A DNA stretch of 64,000 nt from Pseudomonas sp. ANT_J12. GTDB lineage: Bacteria; Pseudomonadota; Gammaproteobacteria; Pseudomonadales; Pseudomonadaceae. The notes under the pieces were generated by a model, which saw only the letters and a list, made by a program, of their open reading frames with translations, ran no database searches and was not told the origin of the DNA. Where the stretch lies: positions 248,001-312,000 of the forward strand of contig NZ_VOBN01000001.1 in NCBI RefSeq assembly GCF_008370045.1, written 5' to 3'. Positions 34,658-44,172 of this stretch are shown here, one piece after another (position 1 is the stretch's first letter; every line of letters starts with the position of its first letter). Both the position numbers and the translations under genes were made by a program.

Positions 34658-35353
34658 CTAGAAAGGGAACAGCGGGCTGAGGAAGAAACGGTCGAACCAG
34701 CCTGGCTGACTCGCATCGGCAAACGCGCCGGTGCCCGAATAGGTGATACGTGCATCGGCGACGCGGGTCGACGACACGGTGTTATCGGTAGCGATGTCGT
34801 CGGCGCGTACCAGACCGGCAATCCGCACCAGCTCATCACCGGAGTTGAGCGTCATCCACTTCTCGCCGCGCACGGCAATGATGCCGTTGGGCAAGACGTC
34901 GGCGACGGTCACGGTGATCGAACCGGTCAGGCTGTTGCTCTGGCCGGATTTGCTGGCGCCGTTGGTGGCACGGTCGCCGCTGTAGCCGACGTCCAGGCTC
35001 AGGTCGCCGCTGCCTACCGGGTTATTGGTGCTCAAGCCGCCACCGAACAGCGACGACAGGCCGATGCCGGTCTTGCTGGTCTTGCCGATCTGCGAGTTGG
35101 CGCCTTTGCTGGCCTGGGTCTTCTCGTTCAGGGTGATGGTGATGATGTCACCGACCCGGAATGCCTTGCGGTCGCTGTACAGGTTCTGTTCGAAACCGGC
35201 CTGGTAGATCGAGCCATTATTGGCGGCCGCCGGCAACGGCGTGCGCGGCAACACCGGGGCGTAGTAAGGGTCATTGGGCTTGGCCGTCGGCGCGACGCAG
35301 CCCGCGAGCGCGACCACCCCACTCAGTGCCACAACAGATACAAAGCGATTCAT
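34658..35353 (-). CDS. flgH: Flagellar L-ring lipoprotein FlgH
   Basis: Outer-membrane ring lipoprotein. 231 residues. Signal peptide with lipobox LAGC, Cys at residue 19. Family motifs: [20 protein letters not shown] (about 66-85) and [23 protein letters not shown]. Between flgG and flgI, as in all Pseudomonas flg operons. Confidence 0.97.
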   Translation of the reverse strand: MNRFVSVVALSGVVALAGCVAPTAKPNDPYYAPVLPRTPLPAAANNGSIYQAGFEQNLYSDRKAFRVGDIITITLNEKTQASKGANSQIGKTSKTGIGLSSLFGGGLSTNNPVGSGDLSLDVGYSGDRATNGASKSGQSNSLTGSITVTVADVLPNGIIAVRGEKWMTLNSGDELVRIAGLVRADDIATDNTVSSTRVADARITYSGTGAFADASQPGWFDRFFLSPLFPF

Positions 35354-35405
35354 GACCCTACCTCACGGTGTTGCTGGCGACCTTATGGCCGCCCCATAGA
35401 CTTGA

Positions 35406-36191
35406 TTACAGATTCTGCGTTACGAACGAGAGCATCTGGTCGGCGGTGGAGATCACCTTGGAGTTCATCTCGTAGGCACGCTGAGTGGTGATCATGTTGA
35501 CCATCTCTTCAACGGTGCTCACGTTGGAACCTTCCAGGGTGTTCTGCAGCGTGGTGCCGAAACCGTTCAGGCCCGGTGTGCCGACTTGCGGCGCGCCGCT
35601 GGCGGCGGTTTCCAGGAACAGGTTGTTACCCACTGCTTGCAGACCAGCCGGGTTGATGAAGTCGGCGGTTTGCAGGTTGCCGATCACCTGGGAAGCCGGG
35701 TTGCCGGGAACGGTGATGGACACCGTGCCGTCAGTGCCGACGGTGAAAGTCTGGGCGTTGTTCGGGATGACAATCGCCGGCTCCAGGGCGAAACCGCTGG
35801 CGTTGACGATCTGGCCATTGGAGTCGAGGTGGAAAGTACCGTCACGGGTGTAGGACGTGGTGCCATCCGGTTGCAGGATCTGGAAGAAACCGCGACCGTC
35901 GACCGCCAGGTCCAGCGGCTGCTCGGTGGTTTGCAGGCTGCCGGCGGAGAAGTTCTTCTGGGTGCCGACGATGCGCACACCGGTACCCAATTGCAGGCCG
36001 GACGGCAGTTCGCTGTCCTGGGTCGACTGGGCGCCAGGCTGGCGTTTGATCTGGTACAGCAAGTCCTGGAACTCGGCGCGATCACGTTTGAAACCCGTGG
36101 TCGATACGTTCGCCAGGTTGTTGGAAATGGTGGTCAGGTTGGTGTCCTGGGCGGACAGACCTGTTTTGGCAACCCATAGAGCCGGAAGCAT
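35406..36191 (-). CDS. flgG: Flagellar distal rod protein FlgG
   Basis: Distal rod subunit. 261 residues, typical. N-terminus MLPALWVAKTGLSAQDTNLT then ISNNLANVSTTGFKRDRAEF, and C-terminus VEEMVNMITTQRAYEMNSKV, are the axial-family terminal helices. 46 bases after flgF. Confidence 0.97.
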   Translation of the reverse strand: MLPALWVAKTGLSAQDTNLTTISNNLANVSTTGFKRDRAEFQDLLYQIKRQPGAQSTQDSELPSGLQLGTGVRIVGTQKNFSAGSLQTTEQPLDLAVDGRGFFQILQPDGTTSYTRDGTFHLDSNGQIVNASGFALEPAIVIPNNAQTFTVGTDGTVSITVPGNPASQVIGNLQTADFINPAGLQAVGNNLFLETAASGAPQVGTPGLNGFGTTLQNTLEGSNVSTVEEMVNMITTQRAYEMNSKVISTADQMLSFVTQNL

Positions 36192-36237
36192 TTCGATTCT
36201 CCTCGTGCGCCTGTTTTACGGCGCGACGTTCTGGTAA

Positions 36238-36978
36238 TTAGGTGATCTGCAAGACCCGAGCCATGGCCTGGTCATCGTCTTTGGCGGTGTTCATCATCTT
36301 GATGTGCAGCTCGAATTGCTTCGACAAAGCCAGCACCGAAGTCATCTCTTCCACGGCATTGACGTTGCTCGACTCCAGAAACCCGGACACCAGCTTGACG
36401 CCCGCATCGGCTTGCGCCGGCTTGCCGTCTTTGGTGTGGATCGAACCATCCAGGCCTTTGGTCATGTTCTTCAGGTCAGGGTTGACCAGTTTGATGCGGT
36501 CGATTTCGGCCATCACTCGCGGACCTTCGCCCATCGAACGAATGCTGATGGTGCCGTCCTCGCCCACTTCGATTTTCTGCTCGGGCGGCACGGCAATCGG
36601 CCCGCCATTGCCCATCACCGGCATCCCATTGCCGGCGCGCAATACGCCCAGGGCGTCAATGTTCAGGCTGCCGGTGCGCACATAGCTTTCACCGCCATCG
36701 GGCGTCTGCACGGCGATCCAGCCGTTGCCGGCCACGGCGACGTCGAGGTCACGACCGGTTTCCACCATCGAACCTGGCGAGAAGTCGGTGGCCGGGCGTT
36801 CGGACATCGCATAGGCACGCGCCGGAAAGCTGTCACCAAACACCGGCATCGAACGGGCCTGCTCCAGGTCCTTTTGAAAACCGTTGGTGGAGATGTTCGC
36901 CAGGTTGTTCGCATGAGCCTTCTGCGCCAGTGCATTCTGGCTGGCGCCGGTCATTGCCACATAAAGGTACTTGTCCAC
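36238..36978 (-). CDS. flgF: Flagellar proximal rod protein FlgF
   Basis: Proximal rod subunit. 246 residues from a GTG at 36978 (VDKYLYVAMTGASQNALAQ), chosen because AGAGGAAAGAGT precedes it and homologues begin with DKYLYVAMTG; the frame stays open to 37080. C-terminal VEEMTSVLALSKQFELHIKM is typical. First gene of the flgFGHIJKL run, behind a sigma54 site. Confidence 0.95.
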   Translation of the reverse strand: MDKYLYVAMTGASQNALAQKAHANNLANISTNGFQKDLEQARSMPVFGDSFPARAYAMSERPATDFSPGSMVETGRDLDVAVAGNGWIAVQTPDGGESYVRTGSLNIDALGVLRAGNGMPVMGNGGPIAVPPEQKIEVGEDGTISIRSMGEGPRVMAEIDRIKLVNPDLKNMTKGLDGSIHTKDGKPAQADAGVKLVSGFLESSNVNAVEEMTSVLALSKQFELHIKMMNTAKDDDQAMARVLQIT

Positions 36979-37034
36979 ACTCTTTCCTCTGCATGCCGGA
37001 CGTTTGCCGCCCACTGCTGTACTGCTGAGCCTTA

Positions 37035-37050
37035 AGCAATTTGCAGACCA
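37035..37050 (-). promoter_or_regulatory. Sigma54 (-24/-12) promoter of flgFGHIJKL
   Basis: The minus strand reads TGGTCTG-N4-TTGCT, GG and GC 10 bases apart, with a perfect -12 element. It lies 56 bases upstream of the flgF GTG. Hook-basal body genes of Pseudomonas are RpoN/FleQ/FleR-dependent. Confidence 0.75.
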
Positions 37051-37192
37051 ACTTTTTTCTGACGGCGCCGGGCCCGGCAAACAAAGGACTTGAGGGGTTT
37101 TGAGGGGATAAGGGGATTGTGTCGAAGTCGAAAAACCGGCGGTGTTATGCCGCTAACGGCAAGGTCCGGCCTTCATGGACCACGCCGTACCC

Positions 37193-37325
37193 TGTGGCGA
37201 GGGAGCTTGCTCCCGCTGGGCTGCGAAGCGGCCCCAAAACGGACGTCCGAGATCTGACAAACACACCGCACGGAATGGTTTTGCGGCCGCTTCGCGCCCG
37301 AGCGGGAGCAAGCTCCCTCGCCACA
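37193..37325. repeat. Inverted REP pair between flgF and phhR
   Basis: Two arms of about 40 bases are reverse complements: one begins TGTGGCGAGGGAGCTTGCTC and the other ends with its complement, GAGCAAGCTCCCTCGCCACA. About 50 unpaired bases lie between them. This is the paired layout of Pseudomonas REP/BIME elements. The rest of 37081-37341 shows no gene. Confidence 0.85.
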
Positions 37326-37341
37326 AAAGCCTCGCATTACC

Positions 37342-38904
37342 TTAGTTTCCGGGTTCTTTACCGACATCGTACTCACGCAACTTATTGGCAATCGTCGTAT
37401 GGGAAACCCCCAACCGCTTACCCAGCTGCCGACTGCTCGGATGTTCTGAGTACAAGCGCTCCAGCACCGCTTTTTCAAAGCGCCCGACAATCGCATCCAG
37501 CCCGCCTTCCAGCGAGAAATCGCCAAGCGGCTGACGCACGCCGTAATCCGGCAGGCGAATATGCTCGACCTTGACCGTCCCGCCCTCGCACAGGGAAACC
37601 GCCTGGAACAGTACGTTTTCCAACTGCCGGACATTGCCCGGCCAATGGTAATGACTGAGCCGTTCCATGGCCGCCGGCGCCAGTTTCGGCAATGGGCAGC
37701 CGATCTGCCGGCTGGCCTGATCGAGGAAGTGCTCCACCAGCGGCGTCAAACCGTCGAGACATTCGCGCAGCGGCGGGATGTGCAACGACAGTACGTTCAA
37801 GCGGTGATACAAATCCTGGCGAAACTCGCCGCGCGCGCAGAGCTCCGACAGGTCCACTTGCGTGGCGCAGATCACCCGCACGTCGAGATACACCTCTTCA
37901 TCACTGCCGACACGGCGGAAGCAGCCGTCCTGCAAGAAGCGCAGCAATTTCACCTGCAAGCGCGGGCTCATCTCGCCGACGCCATCGAGAAACAGCGTAC
38001 CGCCCGCCGTCAGTTCCAGCAGCCCAAGCTTGCCCTCGGCCCGCGCGCCTTCGAAGGCGCCGGGGCCGTAACCGAACAACTCGGTCTCGGCCATGGACTC
38101 CGGGAGGCCCGCGCAATTGAGCGCCATCAGCGGCGACTGGCCGCGAGGGCTCGCCAGATGACAGGCCCGGGCCAGCAGCTCTTTGCCGGTGCCGGTTTCG
38201 CCTTCGATCAATAGCGGCGCATCCAGAGGTGCCATGCGCCGGGCTTCGCGCACCACCGCTGCCATGACTTTCGAGCTCTGGAAAATGCTGTCGAAACCGC
38301 GCAACTCTTGCTTGCGCACGTTATAGATGCGCTCACCCACCCGGTCGGCCCGGTGCAAGGTCAATACCGCGCCGGCCATGGCCTCGCTGTCGTCGTGCTC
38401 CGATTGCAGCGGGGCGATGTCGGCGAGAAACACATCGCCCTTCACCTTGACCCGCAGGCCATTGATCCGCGATTTGTTGGCGCGCACCAGTTCCGGCAAG
38501 TCGAAGTCCTCGGCGTACCGGGACAAGGGAATCCCCGGCACCTCGTCCACCCGCACCCCGAGCAACTGCGCCGCCGCCCGGTTGGCCGCCACGATGGAAC
38601 CGCCCATGTCGATCGACAGCACCGGGAACTCAAGGGCACCGAGCAACGCGTTCAACTCCATGTGCCGACGCTCGCTGGGCATCAGCCCTACCCGCTTGAC
38701 GCCGAATACCCCGGCAATCGCCTCGAATTTAGGACGCAGCGCCTGGAACTGGATATTGATCAGGTTCGGACAGTGCAGGTAGATCGCGTTGCCATGTTCA
38801 CCGCCAACCTCGCCGCGCGCGACGTTGATCCCGTATTCCACCAGCAGGTTGAGAATGTCACGCAGGATGCCGATGCGGTTTTGGCAGTGGACTTTGATAC
38901 GCAT
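37342..38904 (-). CDS. phhR: Aromatic amino-acid regulator PhhR (TyrR family)
   Basis: Regulates phenylalanine and tyrosine catabolism. 520 residues from the ATG at 38904 (MRIKVHCQNRIGILRDILN), chosen by family comparison. Domains: ACT (1-75), PAS (about 80-180), AAA+ (about 205-430; Walker A GETGTGKE, Walker B LFLDGVGEMS) and a TyrR-type HTH at the C-terminus (SSRQLGKRLGVSHTTIANKL). The sigma54 loop GAFTGA is replaced by GAFEGA, as in TyrR proteins that act with sigma70. Divergent from phhA; a TyrR-box candidate lies between. Confidence 0.95.
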   Translation of the reverse strand: MRIKVHCQNRIGILRDILNLLVEYGINVARGEVGGEHGNAIYLHCPNLINIQFQALRPKFEAIAGVFGVKRVGLMPSERRHMELNALLGALEFPVLSIDMGGSIVAANRAAAQLLGVRVDEVPGIPLSRYAEDFDLPELVRANKSRINGLRVKVKGDVFLADIAPLQSEHDDSEAMAGAVLTLHRADRVGERIYNVRKQELRGFDSIFQSSKVMAAVVREARRMAPLDAPLLIEGETGTGKELLARACHLASPRGQSPLMALNCAGLPESMAETELFGYGPGAFEGARAEGKLGLLELTAGGTLFLDGVGEMSPRLQVKLLRFLQDGCFRRVGSDEEVYLDVRVICATQVDLSELCARGEFRQDLYHRLNVLSLHIPPLRECLDGLTPLVEHFLDQASRQIGCPLPKLAPAAMERLSHYHWPGNVRQLENVLFQAVSLCEGGTVKVEHIRLPDYGVRQPLGDFSLEGGLDAIVGRFEKAVLERLYSEHPSSRQLGKRLGVSHTTIANKLREYDVGKEPGN

Positions 38905-39044
38905 ATAAAGAGCCTGAACAGAGTGATCGAGGCTCACCGCCGGAAAATTTCTGCGGGAGTGCTCAGTTAGTCGTCAAGATTATGTGACAGCCAGAGCGCT
39001 TTTCAAACCCGGAAAACTCAATACCTGCGCCACAGCAGCCATTC

Positions 39045-39062
39045 CGTAACGAAAACTTTACG
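39045..39062 (+). promoter_or_regulatory. TyrR/PhhR box upstream of phhA
   Basis: CGTAAC-N6-TTTACG matches the TyrR box TGTAAA-N6-TTTACA in the GTAA-N8-TTAC core. It lies 123 bases upstream of the phhA ATG, in the phhR-phhA divergent gap. The gap shows no -24/-12 element, which agrees with the GAFEGA change in PhhR. Confidence 0.6.
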
Positions 39063-39184
39063 AAAAGCACAGATTTTTCCTACGCGCGACGCGAACCACC
39101 TGCTGCATCACCGCACGCCTTGGGGTATCTCTAGGTCCATAGCTGTACATAACAAGAACGAATTCCCCCTAGCAGGAGAGCAGC

Positions 39185-39976
39185 ATGAAGCAGACGCAAT
39201 ACGTGGCCCGCGAGCCCGATGCGCAAGGTTTTATCGACTACCCCGCCGAAGAACACGCGGTGTGGAACACGCTGATCACTCGTCAACTGAAGGTGATTGA
39301 GGGTCGTGCGTGCCAGGAATACCTGGACGGTATCGAAAAACTCGGTCTGCCCCACGACCGCATTCCGCAACTCGGCGAGATCAACAAAGTCCTCGGTGAA
39401 ACCACCGGCTGGCAGGTTGCCCGAGTCCCTGCGCTGATCCCCTTCCAGACATTCTTCGAATTGCTCGCCAGCAAGCAGTTTCCGGTGGCGACCTTTATTC
39501 GTACCCGTGAAGAGCTGGATTACCTGCAAGAGCCGGACATTTTCCACGAGATCTTTGGCCACTGCCCGCTGCTGACCAACCCCTGGTTTGCCGAATTTAC
39601 CCACACCTACGGCAAACTTGGCCTACAGGCCACCAAGGAAGAACGCGTTTACCTGGCGCGCCTGTACTGGATGACCATCGAGTTCGGCATGGTCGACACC
39701 CCGCAAGGCCTGCGCATCTACGGCGGTGGCATCCTGTCCTCGCCCAAGGAAACTGTTTATTGCATGTCGGATGAGCCAGAACACCAGGCCTTCGATCCGC
39801 TGGAATGCATGCGCACGCCGTATCGCATCGACATCCTGCAGCCGCTGTACTTTGTGCTGCCCAACCTCAAGCGCCTGTTCGACGTGGCCCACGAAGACAT
39901 CATGGGCATGGTCAAGCAAGGCATGCAGCTGGGCTTGCACGCACCGAAATTCCCACCCAAACCGAAGGCCGCGTGA
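39185..39976 (+). CDS. phhA: Phenylalanine 4-monooxygenase PhhA
   Basis: Tetrahydrobiopterin- and iron-dependent conversion of phenylalanine to tyrosine. 263 residues, the usual monofunctional bacterial length. The iron ligands are visible: His121 and His126 in DIFHEIFGHCPLL and Glu166 in YWMTIEFGMV. AGGAGAGCAGC ribosome-binding site. First gene of phhABC. Confidence 0.97.
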   Translation: MKQTQYVAREPDAQGFIDYPAEEHAVWNTLITRQLKVIEGRACQEYLDGIEKLGLPHDRIPQLGEINKVLGETTGWQVARVPALIPFQTFFELLASKQFPVATFIRTREELDYLQEPDIFHEIFGHCPLLTNPWFAEFTHTYGKLGLQATKEERVYLARLYWMTIEFGMVDTPQGLRIYGGGILSSPKETVYCMSDEPEHQAFDPLECMRTPYRIDILQPLYFVLPNLKRLFDVAHEDIMGMVKQGMQLGLHAPKFPPKPKAA

Positions 39977-40081
39977 ACCGCGACTTTTACTCACAAGTGA
40001 GTCTGTCAGTCGTCGCGACTTTGGTTTAGCGTGACGGCATTGACGACCGATATAAAAAACATCCGATACAGGAAACAGACT

Positions 40082-40438
40082 ATGTCCACTTTGAACCAAG
40101 CCCACTGCGAAGCTTGCCAAGCCGGCGCCCCTCAGGTCAGCGACGAAGAGTTGCCGGTACTGATCAAACAGATCCCTGACTGGAACATCGAAGTGCGCGA
40201 CAGCGTGATGCAGCTGGAAAAAGTTTTCCTGTTCAAGAATTTCAAGCACGCCCTGGCGTTTACCAACGCGGTCGGTGAAATCTCCGAAGCCGAAGGTCAC
40301 CACCCGGGCCTGTTGACCGAGTGGGGCAAAGTCACCGTGACCTGGTGGAGCCACTCCATCAAGGGACTGCACCGCAACGACTTCATCATGGCTGCGCGCA
40401 CTGACGACGTGGCCAAGGATGCCGAGGGCCGTAAATAA
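40082..40438 (+). CDS. phhB: Pterin-4a-carbinolamine dehydratase PhhB
   Basis: Recycles the pterin cofactor oxidised by PhhA. 118 residues. The active-site region [20 protein letters not shown] and the [12 protein letters not shown] end match DCoH/PCD proteins. The start has an AGGAAAC leader. Its stop TAA shares one base with the phhC ATG (TAATG). Confidence 0.95.
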   Translation: MSTLNQAHCEACQAGAPQVSDEELPVLIKQIPDWNIEVRDSVMQLEKVFLFKNFKHALAFTNAVGEISEAEGHHPGLLTEWGKVTVTWWSHSIKGLHRNDFIMAARTDDVAKDAEGRK

Positions 40439-41631
40439 TGCATTTCGACGCCATCGGCCGAGTACCCGGCGACCCGATTCTCGGCCTGATGGAGGCCTAT
40501 GCGCAGGACCCCAACCCGCGCAAATTCGACCTGGGCGTGGGTGTCTACAAAGACGCCCAGGGCCTGACGCCGATTCCGCAAGCGGTGAAACTCGCCGAGG
40601 CGCGACTGGTGGATCGCCAGACCACCAAGACCTACATCGGTGGCCATGGCGATCCGGCATTCGGCAAAGTCATGAACGAGCTGGTGCTCGGCGCCGATTC
40701 GCCCTTGATCGCCGAGCAACGGGCCGGCGTCACCCAGACCCCGGGTGGCACCGGTGCGCTGCGCTTGAGCGCGGACTTTATCGCGCACATGCTGCCGGGC
40801 CGCGGCGTCTGGTTGAGCAACCCGACCTGGCCGATCCATGAAACGATTTTCGCCACGGCCGGGGTCAAGGTCAGTCACTACCCGTACGTGGGCAGTGACA
40901 ATCGCCTCGACGTCGACGCCATGCTCGTGGTGCTCAACGAAGCGCCCAAGGGCGACGTGGTGTTGCTGCACGCCTGCTGCCACAACCCGACCGGTTTCGA
41001 CCTGTCCCATGACGATTGGCGTCGGGTGCTGGACGTGGTCCGCCGTCGCGAGCTATTGCCGCTGATCGACTTCGCCTATCAGGGTTTTGGTGATGGCCTG
41101 GAACAGGACGCGTGGTCCACCCGGTTGTTCGCCGATGCATTGCCGGAAGTGCTGATCACCAGTTCTTGCTCGAAGAACTTCGGCCTGTACCGCGATCGCA
41201 CCGGCGCACTGATTGTCTGCGCGAAAACCGCCGACAAACTGGTGGATATCCGCAGCCAACTGGCCAACATCGCCCGCAACCTGTGGTCGACGCCACCGGA
41301 TCACGGCGCAGCCGTGGTGGCGACCATCCTTGGCGACCCGGAGCTGAAAAGCCTCTGGGCCGACGAAGTGGAAGCCATGCGCTTGCGTATCGCGCAACTG
41401 CGCAGCGGTTTGGTCGAAGCCCTGGAACCGCACGGCTTGCGCGAACGCTTTGCGCATATCGGCGTGCAACGCGGGATGTTCTCTTACACCGGGTTGACGG
41501 CGGAACAGGTTAAACAGCTGCGCGATCATCACAGCGTGTACATGGTCAACTCCGGCCGGGCCAACGTGGCGGGGATTGATGCGACGCGTCTGGCGTTGCT
41601 GGCTGAAGCCATTGCTGAAGTCTGCAAATAA
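40438..41631 (+). CDS. phhC: Aromatic amino-acid aminotransferase PhhC
   Basis: Class I PLP aminotransferase that transaminates tyrosine and phenylalanine to the 2-oxo acids for catabolism. 397 residues. Typical features: FDLGVGVYKDAQGLTPIPQA near the start, HACCHNPTGFDLS, the PLP lysine in SCSKNFGLYRDRTG, and an Arg in the C-terminal NSGRANVAGID. Translationally coupled to phhB. Confidence 0.95.
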   Translation: MHFDAIGRVPGDPILGLMEAYAQDPNPRKFDLGVGVYKDAQGLTPIPQAVKLAEARLVDRQTTKTYIGGHGDPAFGKVMNELVLGADSPLIAEQRAGVTQTPGGTGALRLSADFIAHMLPGRGVWLSNPTWPIHETIFATAGVKVSHYPYVGSDNRLDVDAMLVVLNEAPKGDVVLLHACCHNPTGFDLSHDDWRRVLDVVRRRELLPLIDFAYQGFGDGLEQDAWSTRLFADALPEVLITSSCSKNFGLYRDRTGALIVCAKTADKLVDIRSQLANIARNLWSTPPDHGAAVVATILGDPELKSLWADEVEAMRLRIAQLRSGLVEALEPHGLRERFAHIGVQRGMFSYTGLTAEQVKQLRDHHSVYMVNSGRANVAGIDATRLALLAEAIAEVCK

Positions 41632-41645
41632 CCCTCCTCAGCACC

Positions 41646-41750
41646 GATCATTCCCACGCTCCGCGTGGGAATGCAGCCCGGGACGCTCCGCGTCCCAAAG
41701 CGGACGCAGAGCGCCCAGTGAGGCATTCCCACGCAGCGCATGGAACGATC
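41646..41750. repeat. 105-bp nested palindrome, copy 1 of 3
   Basis: Begins GATCATTCCCACGCTCCGCG and ends with the reverse-complement type GGAACGATC. Each end is itself a palindrome (TTCCCACGC/GCGTGGGAA), and an inner GGGACGCTCCGCGTCCC forms another. Similar elements lie at 48348 and 58282. It follows phhC. The remainder of 41632-41915 shows only a short REP-like fragment and no gene. Confidence 0.85.
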
Positions 41751-41915
41751 ATCTAGGGACTGCGATCTTTTGTGATTCGCCCCCCCCTGCGGCCATTGGT
41801 CGCAGAAATCCCAGATAAAAGTCTGTTTGTCATTTGTCCTGCTGTATCCTGCCCAAGCTTTTTAAAAGCGCGGATCTACCAGATCTATCAACAGACTTTG
41901 CGAGGAGCGCGAAAC

Positions 41916-42047
41916 ATGCACGAGATCCCTAATCTCCCCTTCCCAAGCCTGCACGAAACTGAGCAGACAACCCCGCAACAAGCCAGTGCCCAACAGCCTG
42001 AGCCGAAAGAAGCCACTGACCGTCGAAAGACTGACAGCGAAGACTGA
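41916..42047 (+). CDS. Small hypothetical protein, 43 aa
   Basis: Hydrophilic peptide starting MHEIPNLPFPSLHETEQ and rich in Gln, Glu, Lys and Thr. Not recognised. Supported by a GAGGAGCGCGAAAC leader before the ATG and by clear separation from neighbours. No signal peptide. It might be a conserved Pseudomonas small protein. Confidence 0.5.
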   Translation: MHEIPNLPFPSLHETEQTTPQQASAQQPEPKEATDRRKTDSED

Positions 42048-42123
42048 TCCACCTGCAATGCCAGACCGTGTGGAAAGCGCTAACATGCGCTTTCCACACC
42101 GCCTGAACCCCGAGTCCCCCGCC

Positions 42124-42306
42124 ATGACCAACGAATTTTCCGACACCCAGGCCAGCGTCCTGATCGGCACCGCCGAGAAGATGATCGAGATCTGGAATCG
42201 CCTCTCCCCTGAAAAACAAGCCGCCCTGCTGGCCCGTTTCGGCAGCGAAGAAAATGCCCTCGCCGCCCTGGTCACCACGCAACTGGTCGCCCCCGCCAAA
42301 CCCTGA
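42124..42306 (+). CDS. Small hypothetical protein, 60 aa
   Basis: Predicted two-helix acidic/hydrophobic protein ([20 protein letters not shown] then [18 protein letters not shown]). Family not recognised. Amphipathic helices with regular codon use favour a real gene over chance. It sits between the 43-aa gene and the MFS gene; no strong ribosome-binding site is visible. Confidence 0.5.
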   Translation: MTNEFSDTQASVLIGTAEKMIEIWNRLSPEKQAALLARFGSEENALAALVTTQLVAPAKP

Positions 42307-42409
42307 CTCCCCCCGCCCGGCAAATAGTTTTACTTTTCCACGACCGCCCGCCCTTCGCGCCGCTATCATAAGCAGCCTATCTATCCTGCTGCCCCGTGGA
42401 CTTTTACCC

Positions 42410-43609
42410 ATGTCAGAAAACCAGCGCCCCCTGGCGGTCACGCTGCAAGTCGTTTCCATCGTCCTGTTCACCTTCATCGGCTACCTCAACATCGGCATTC
42501 CCCTGGCCGTATTGCCGGGCTACGTCCACAGTGACTTGGGCTTCGGCGCGGTGATCGCCGGGCTGGTGATCAGCGTGCAATACCTGGCCACCCTGCTCAG
42601 TCGGCCTTACGCCGGGCGCATTATCGACAACAAGGGCAGCAAACTGGCGGTGATGTACGGCCTCGCAGGCTGCGGTTTGAGCGGTGTGTTCATGCTGGTG
42701 TCGGCCTGGACCCAAAGCCTGCCAATGCTCAGCCTCATCAGCCTGCTGATCGGCCGCCTGATCCTCGGCAGCGCGGAAAGCCTGGTGGGCTCCGGCTCGA
42801 TCGGCTGGGGCATCGGCCGGGTCGGCGCGGCAAACACGGCCAAGGTCATCTCCTGGAACGGCATTGCCAGTTACGGCGCCATTGCCATCGGCGCTCCGTT
42901 TGGCGTGTGGCTGGTGTCTAAATTGGGCTTGTGGAGCATGGGCGTGAGCATTGTGCTGCTGGCCGTGTTGGGCCTGGCGCTGGCCTGGCCGAAAACCGCC
43001 GCGCCGATTGTCGTCGGTGAACGCCTGCCGTTCATGCATGTGCTGGGCCGGGTGTTACCTCACGGTTGCGGCCTGGCGCTGGGCTCGATCGGTTTTGGCA
43101 CCATCGCCACCTTCATCACCCTGTATTACGCGACCCAGCATTGGTCGAACGCGGTGCTGTGCCTGAGCCTGTTCGGTGCCAGCTTCATTGGTGCGCGCCT
43201 GCTGTTCGGCAATCTGATCAACCGCCTCGGCGGGTTTCGCGTGGCAATTGCCTGCCTGTCGGTGGAAACCCTGGGCTTGCTGCTGCTATGGCTCGCGCCG
43301 GACGCCAATTGGGCGTTGGCCGGTGCGGCGCTGAGTGGCTTCGGCTTCTCGCTGGTGTTCCCGGCGCTGGGCGTGGAAGCGGTGAACCTGGTGCCAGCCT
43401 CCAGCCGTGGTGCCGCGGTGGGGGCTTATTCGCTGTTCATCGATTTGTCGCTGGGGATTACCGGGCCACTGGCCGGTGCGATTGCGGCGGGTTTTGGTTT
43501 TGCCTCGATCTTCCTGTTCGCCGCCCTCGCCGCATTGAGCGGTTTGGCGTTGAGCGTCTACTTGTACCGCCAGGCGCCGAAGTATCGCGAAGAGCGCGCC
43601 ACCCGTTAG
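42410..43609 (+). CDS. MFS transporter (YhhS/YfcJ-like)
   Basis: Inner-membrane secondary transporter with 12 predicted helices in 399 residues. The A-motif of the major facilitator family is present after helix 2-3 ([16 protein letters not shown], about 70-85). The sequence resembles uncharacterised YhhS/YfcJ-type exporters; substrate unknown. The start ATG at 42410 gives [20 protein letters not shown] with a correct first helix. Convergent with arfB, 3' ends overlapping by four bases. Confidence 0.88.
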   Translation: MSENQRPLAVTLQVVSIVLFTFIGYLNIGIPLAVLPGYVHSDLGFGAVIAGLVISVQYLATLLSRPYAGRIIDNKGSKLAVMYGLAGCGLSGVFMLVSAWTQSLPMLSLISLLIGRLILGSAESLVGSGSIGWGIGRVGAANTAKVISWNGIASYGAIAIGAPFGVWLVSKLGLWSMGVSIVLLAVLGLALAWPKTAAPIVVGERLPFMHVLGRVLPHGCGLALGSIGFGTIATFITLYYATQHWSNAVLCLSLFGASFIGARLLFGNLINRLGGFRVAIACLSVETLGLLLLWLAPDANWALAGAALSGFGFSLVFPALGVEAVNLVPASSRGAAVGAYSLFIDLSLGITGPLAGAIAAGFGFASIFLFAALAALSGLALSVYLYRQAPKYREERATR

Positions 43610-44019
43610 AAATCCACCTTACCGCGCCCGGCCTTGATGCTGCCGCGCTTGGTCTTCGACTCCAGCCGACGCTTCTTCGAACCGAGGGTCGGCTTGGTCG
43701 GACGGCGCTTCTTCTCGACTTTGGTAGCGCTGAGGATCAACTCCACCAGCCGCTCCAGCGCATCGGCGCGATTGGCTTCCTGCGTGCGGTATTGCTGGGC
43801 CTTGATGATCAATACGCCGTCGCTCGTGATGCGACTGTCGCGTAGCGCCAGCAGCCGCTCCTTGTAGAATTCGGGCAAGGACGAGGCCGGGATGTCAAAG
43901 CGCAGGTGCATCGCGCTGGAAACCTTATTGACGTTCTGCCCACCGGCGCCCTGGGCGCGGATGGCGGTCAATTCGATCTCGGCATCCGGTAGGTGCACGT
44001 TGTTGGAGATAACCAGCAT
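43606..44019 (-). CDS. arfB: Alternative ribosome-rescue factor ArfB (YaeJ)
   Basis: Peptidyl-tRNA hydrolase that rescues stalled ribosomes without a stop codon. 137 residues from the ATG at 44019 ([20 protein letters not shown]). GGQ catalytic motif at 26-28 ([16 protein letters not shown]). The lysine/arginine-rich C-terminal tail (about 105-137, [20 protein letters not shown]) is the part that enters the mRNA channel. No other release-factor domains. Confidence 0.93.
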   Translation of the reverse strand: MLVISNNVHLPDAEIELTAIRAQGAGGQNVNKVSSAMHLRFDIPASSLPEFYKERLLALRDSRITSDGVLIIKAQQYRTQEANRADALERLVELILSATKVEKKRRPTKPTLGSKKRRLESKTKRGSIKAGRGKVDF

Positions 44020-44109
44020 GGAAAAGCGTCCGGGTTCAGGACGTGCAGGATAGCGCGAATGCAATTTACGACGCGCAGAAGATCATGTGGGTGCGGCTCG
44101 AGTTTGTCG

Positions 44110-44138
44110 TTGCTCCACCTTGATTGAATGGCTATAGT
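44110..44138 (+). promoter_or_regulatory. Sigma70-like promoter of the toxin-antitoxin operon
   Basis: TTGCTC, a 17-base spacer, then TATAGT, 35 bases before the toxin ATG. A direct repeat just downstream (44145-44164) could be the operator. Confidence 0.55.
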
Positions 44139-44144
44139 CGAACT

Positions 44145-44164
44145 ACGCCAATGACGTACGCCAA
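44145..44164 (+). repeat. Direct repeat, candidate toxin-antitoxin operator
   Basis: ACGCCAA occurs at 44145-44151 and 44158-44164, a 13-base period, between the putative -10 and the start codon. HTH antitoxins usually repress their own promoter at such sites. Confidence 0.4.
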
Positions 44165-44172
44165 GGAAAGGC

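Noticed and set aside
33563..35491. 642-codon plus-strand ORF over flgI-flgH
   Set aside because: Spans two well-established flagellar genes on the other strand, including their junction; cannot be coding as well.
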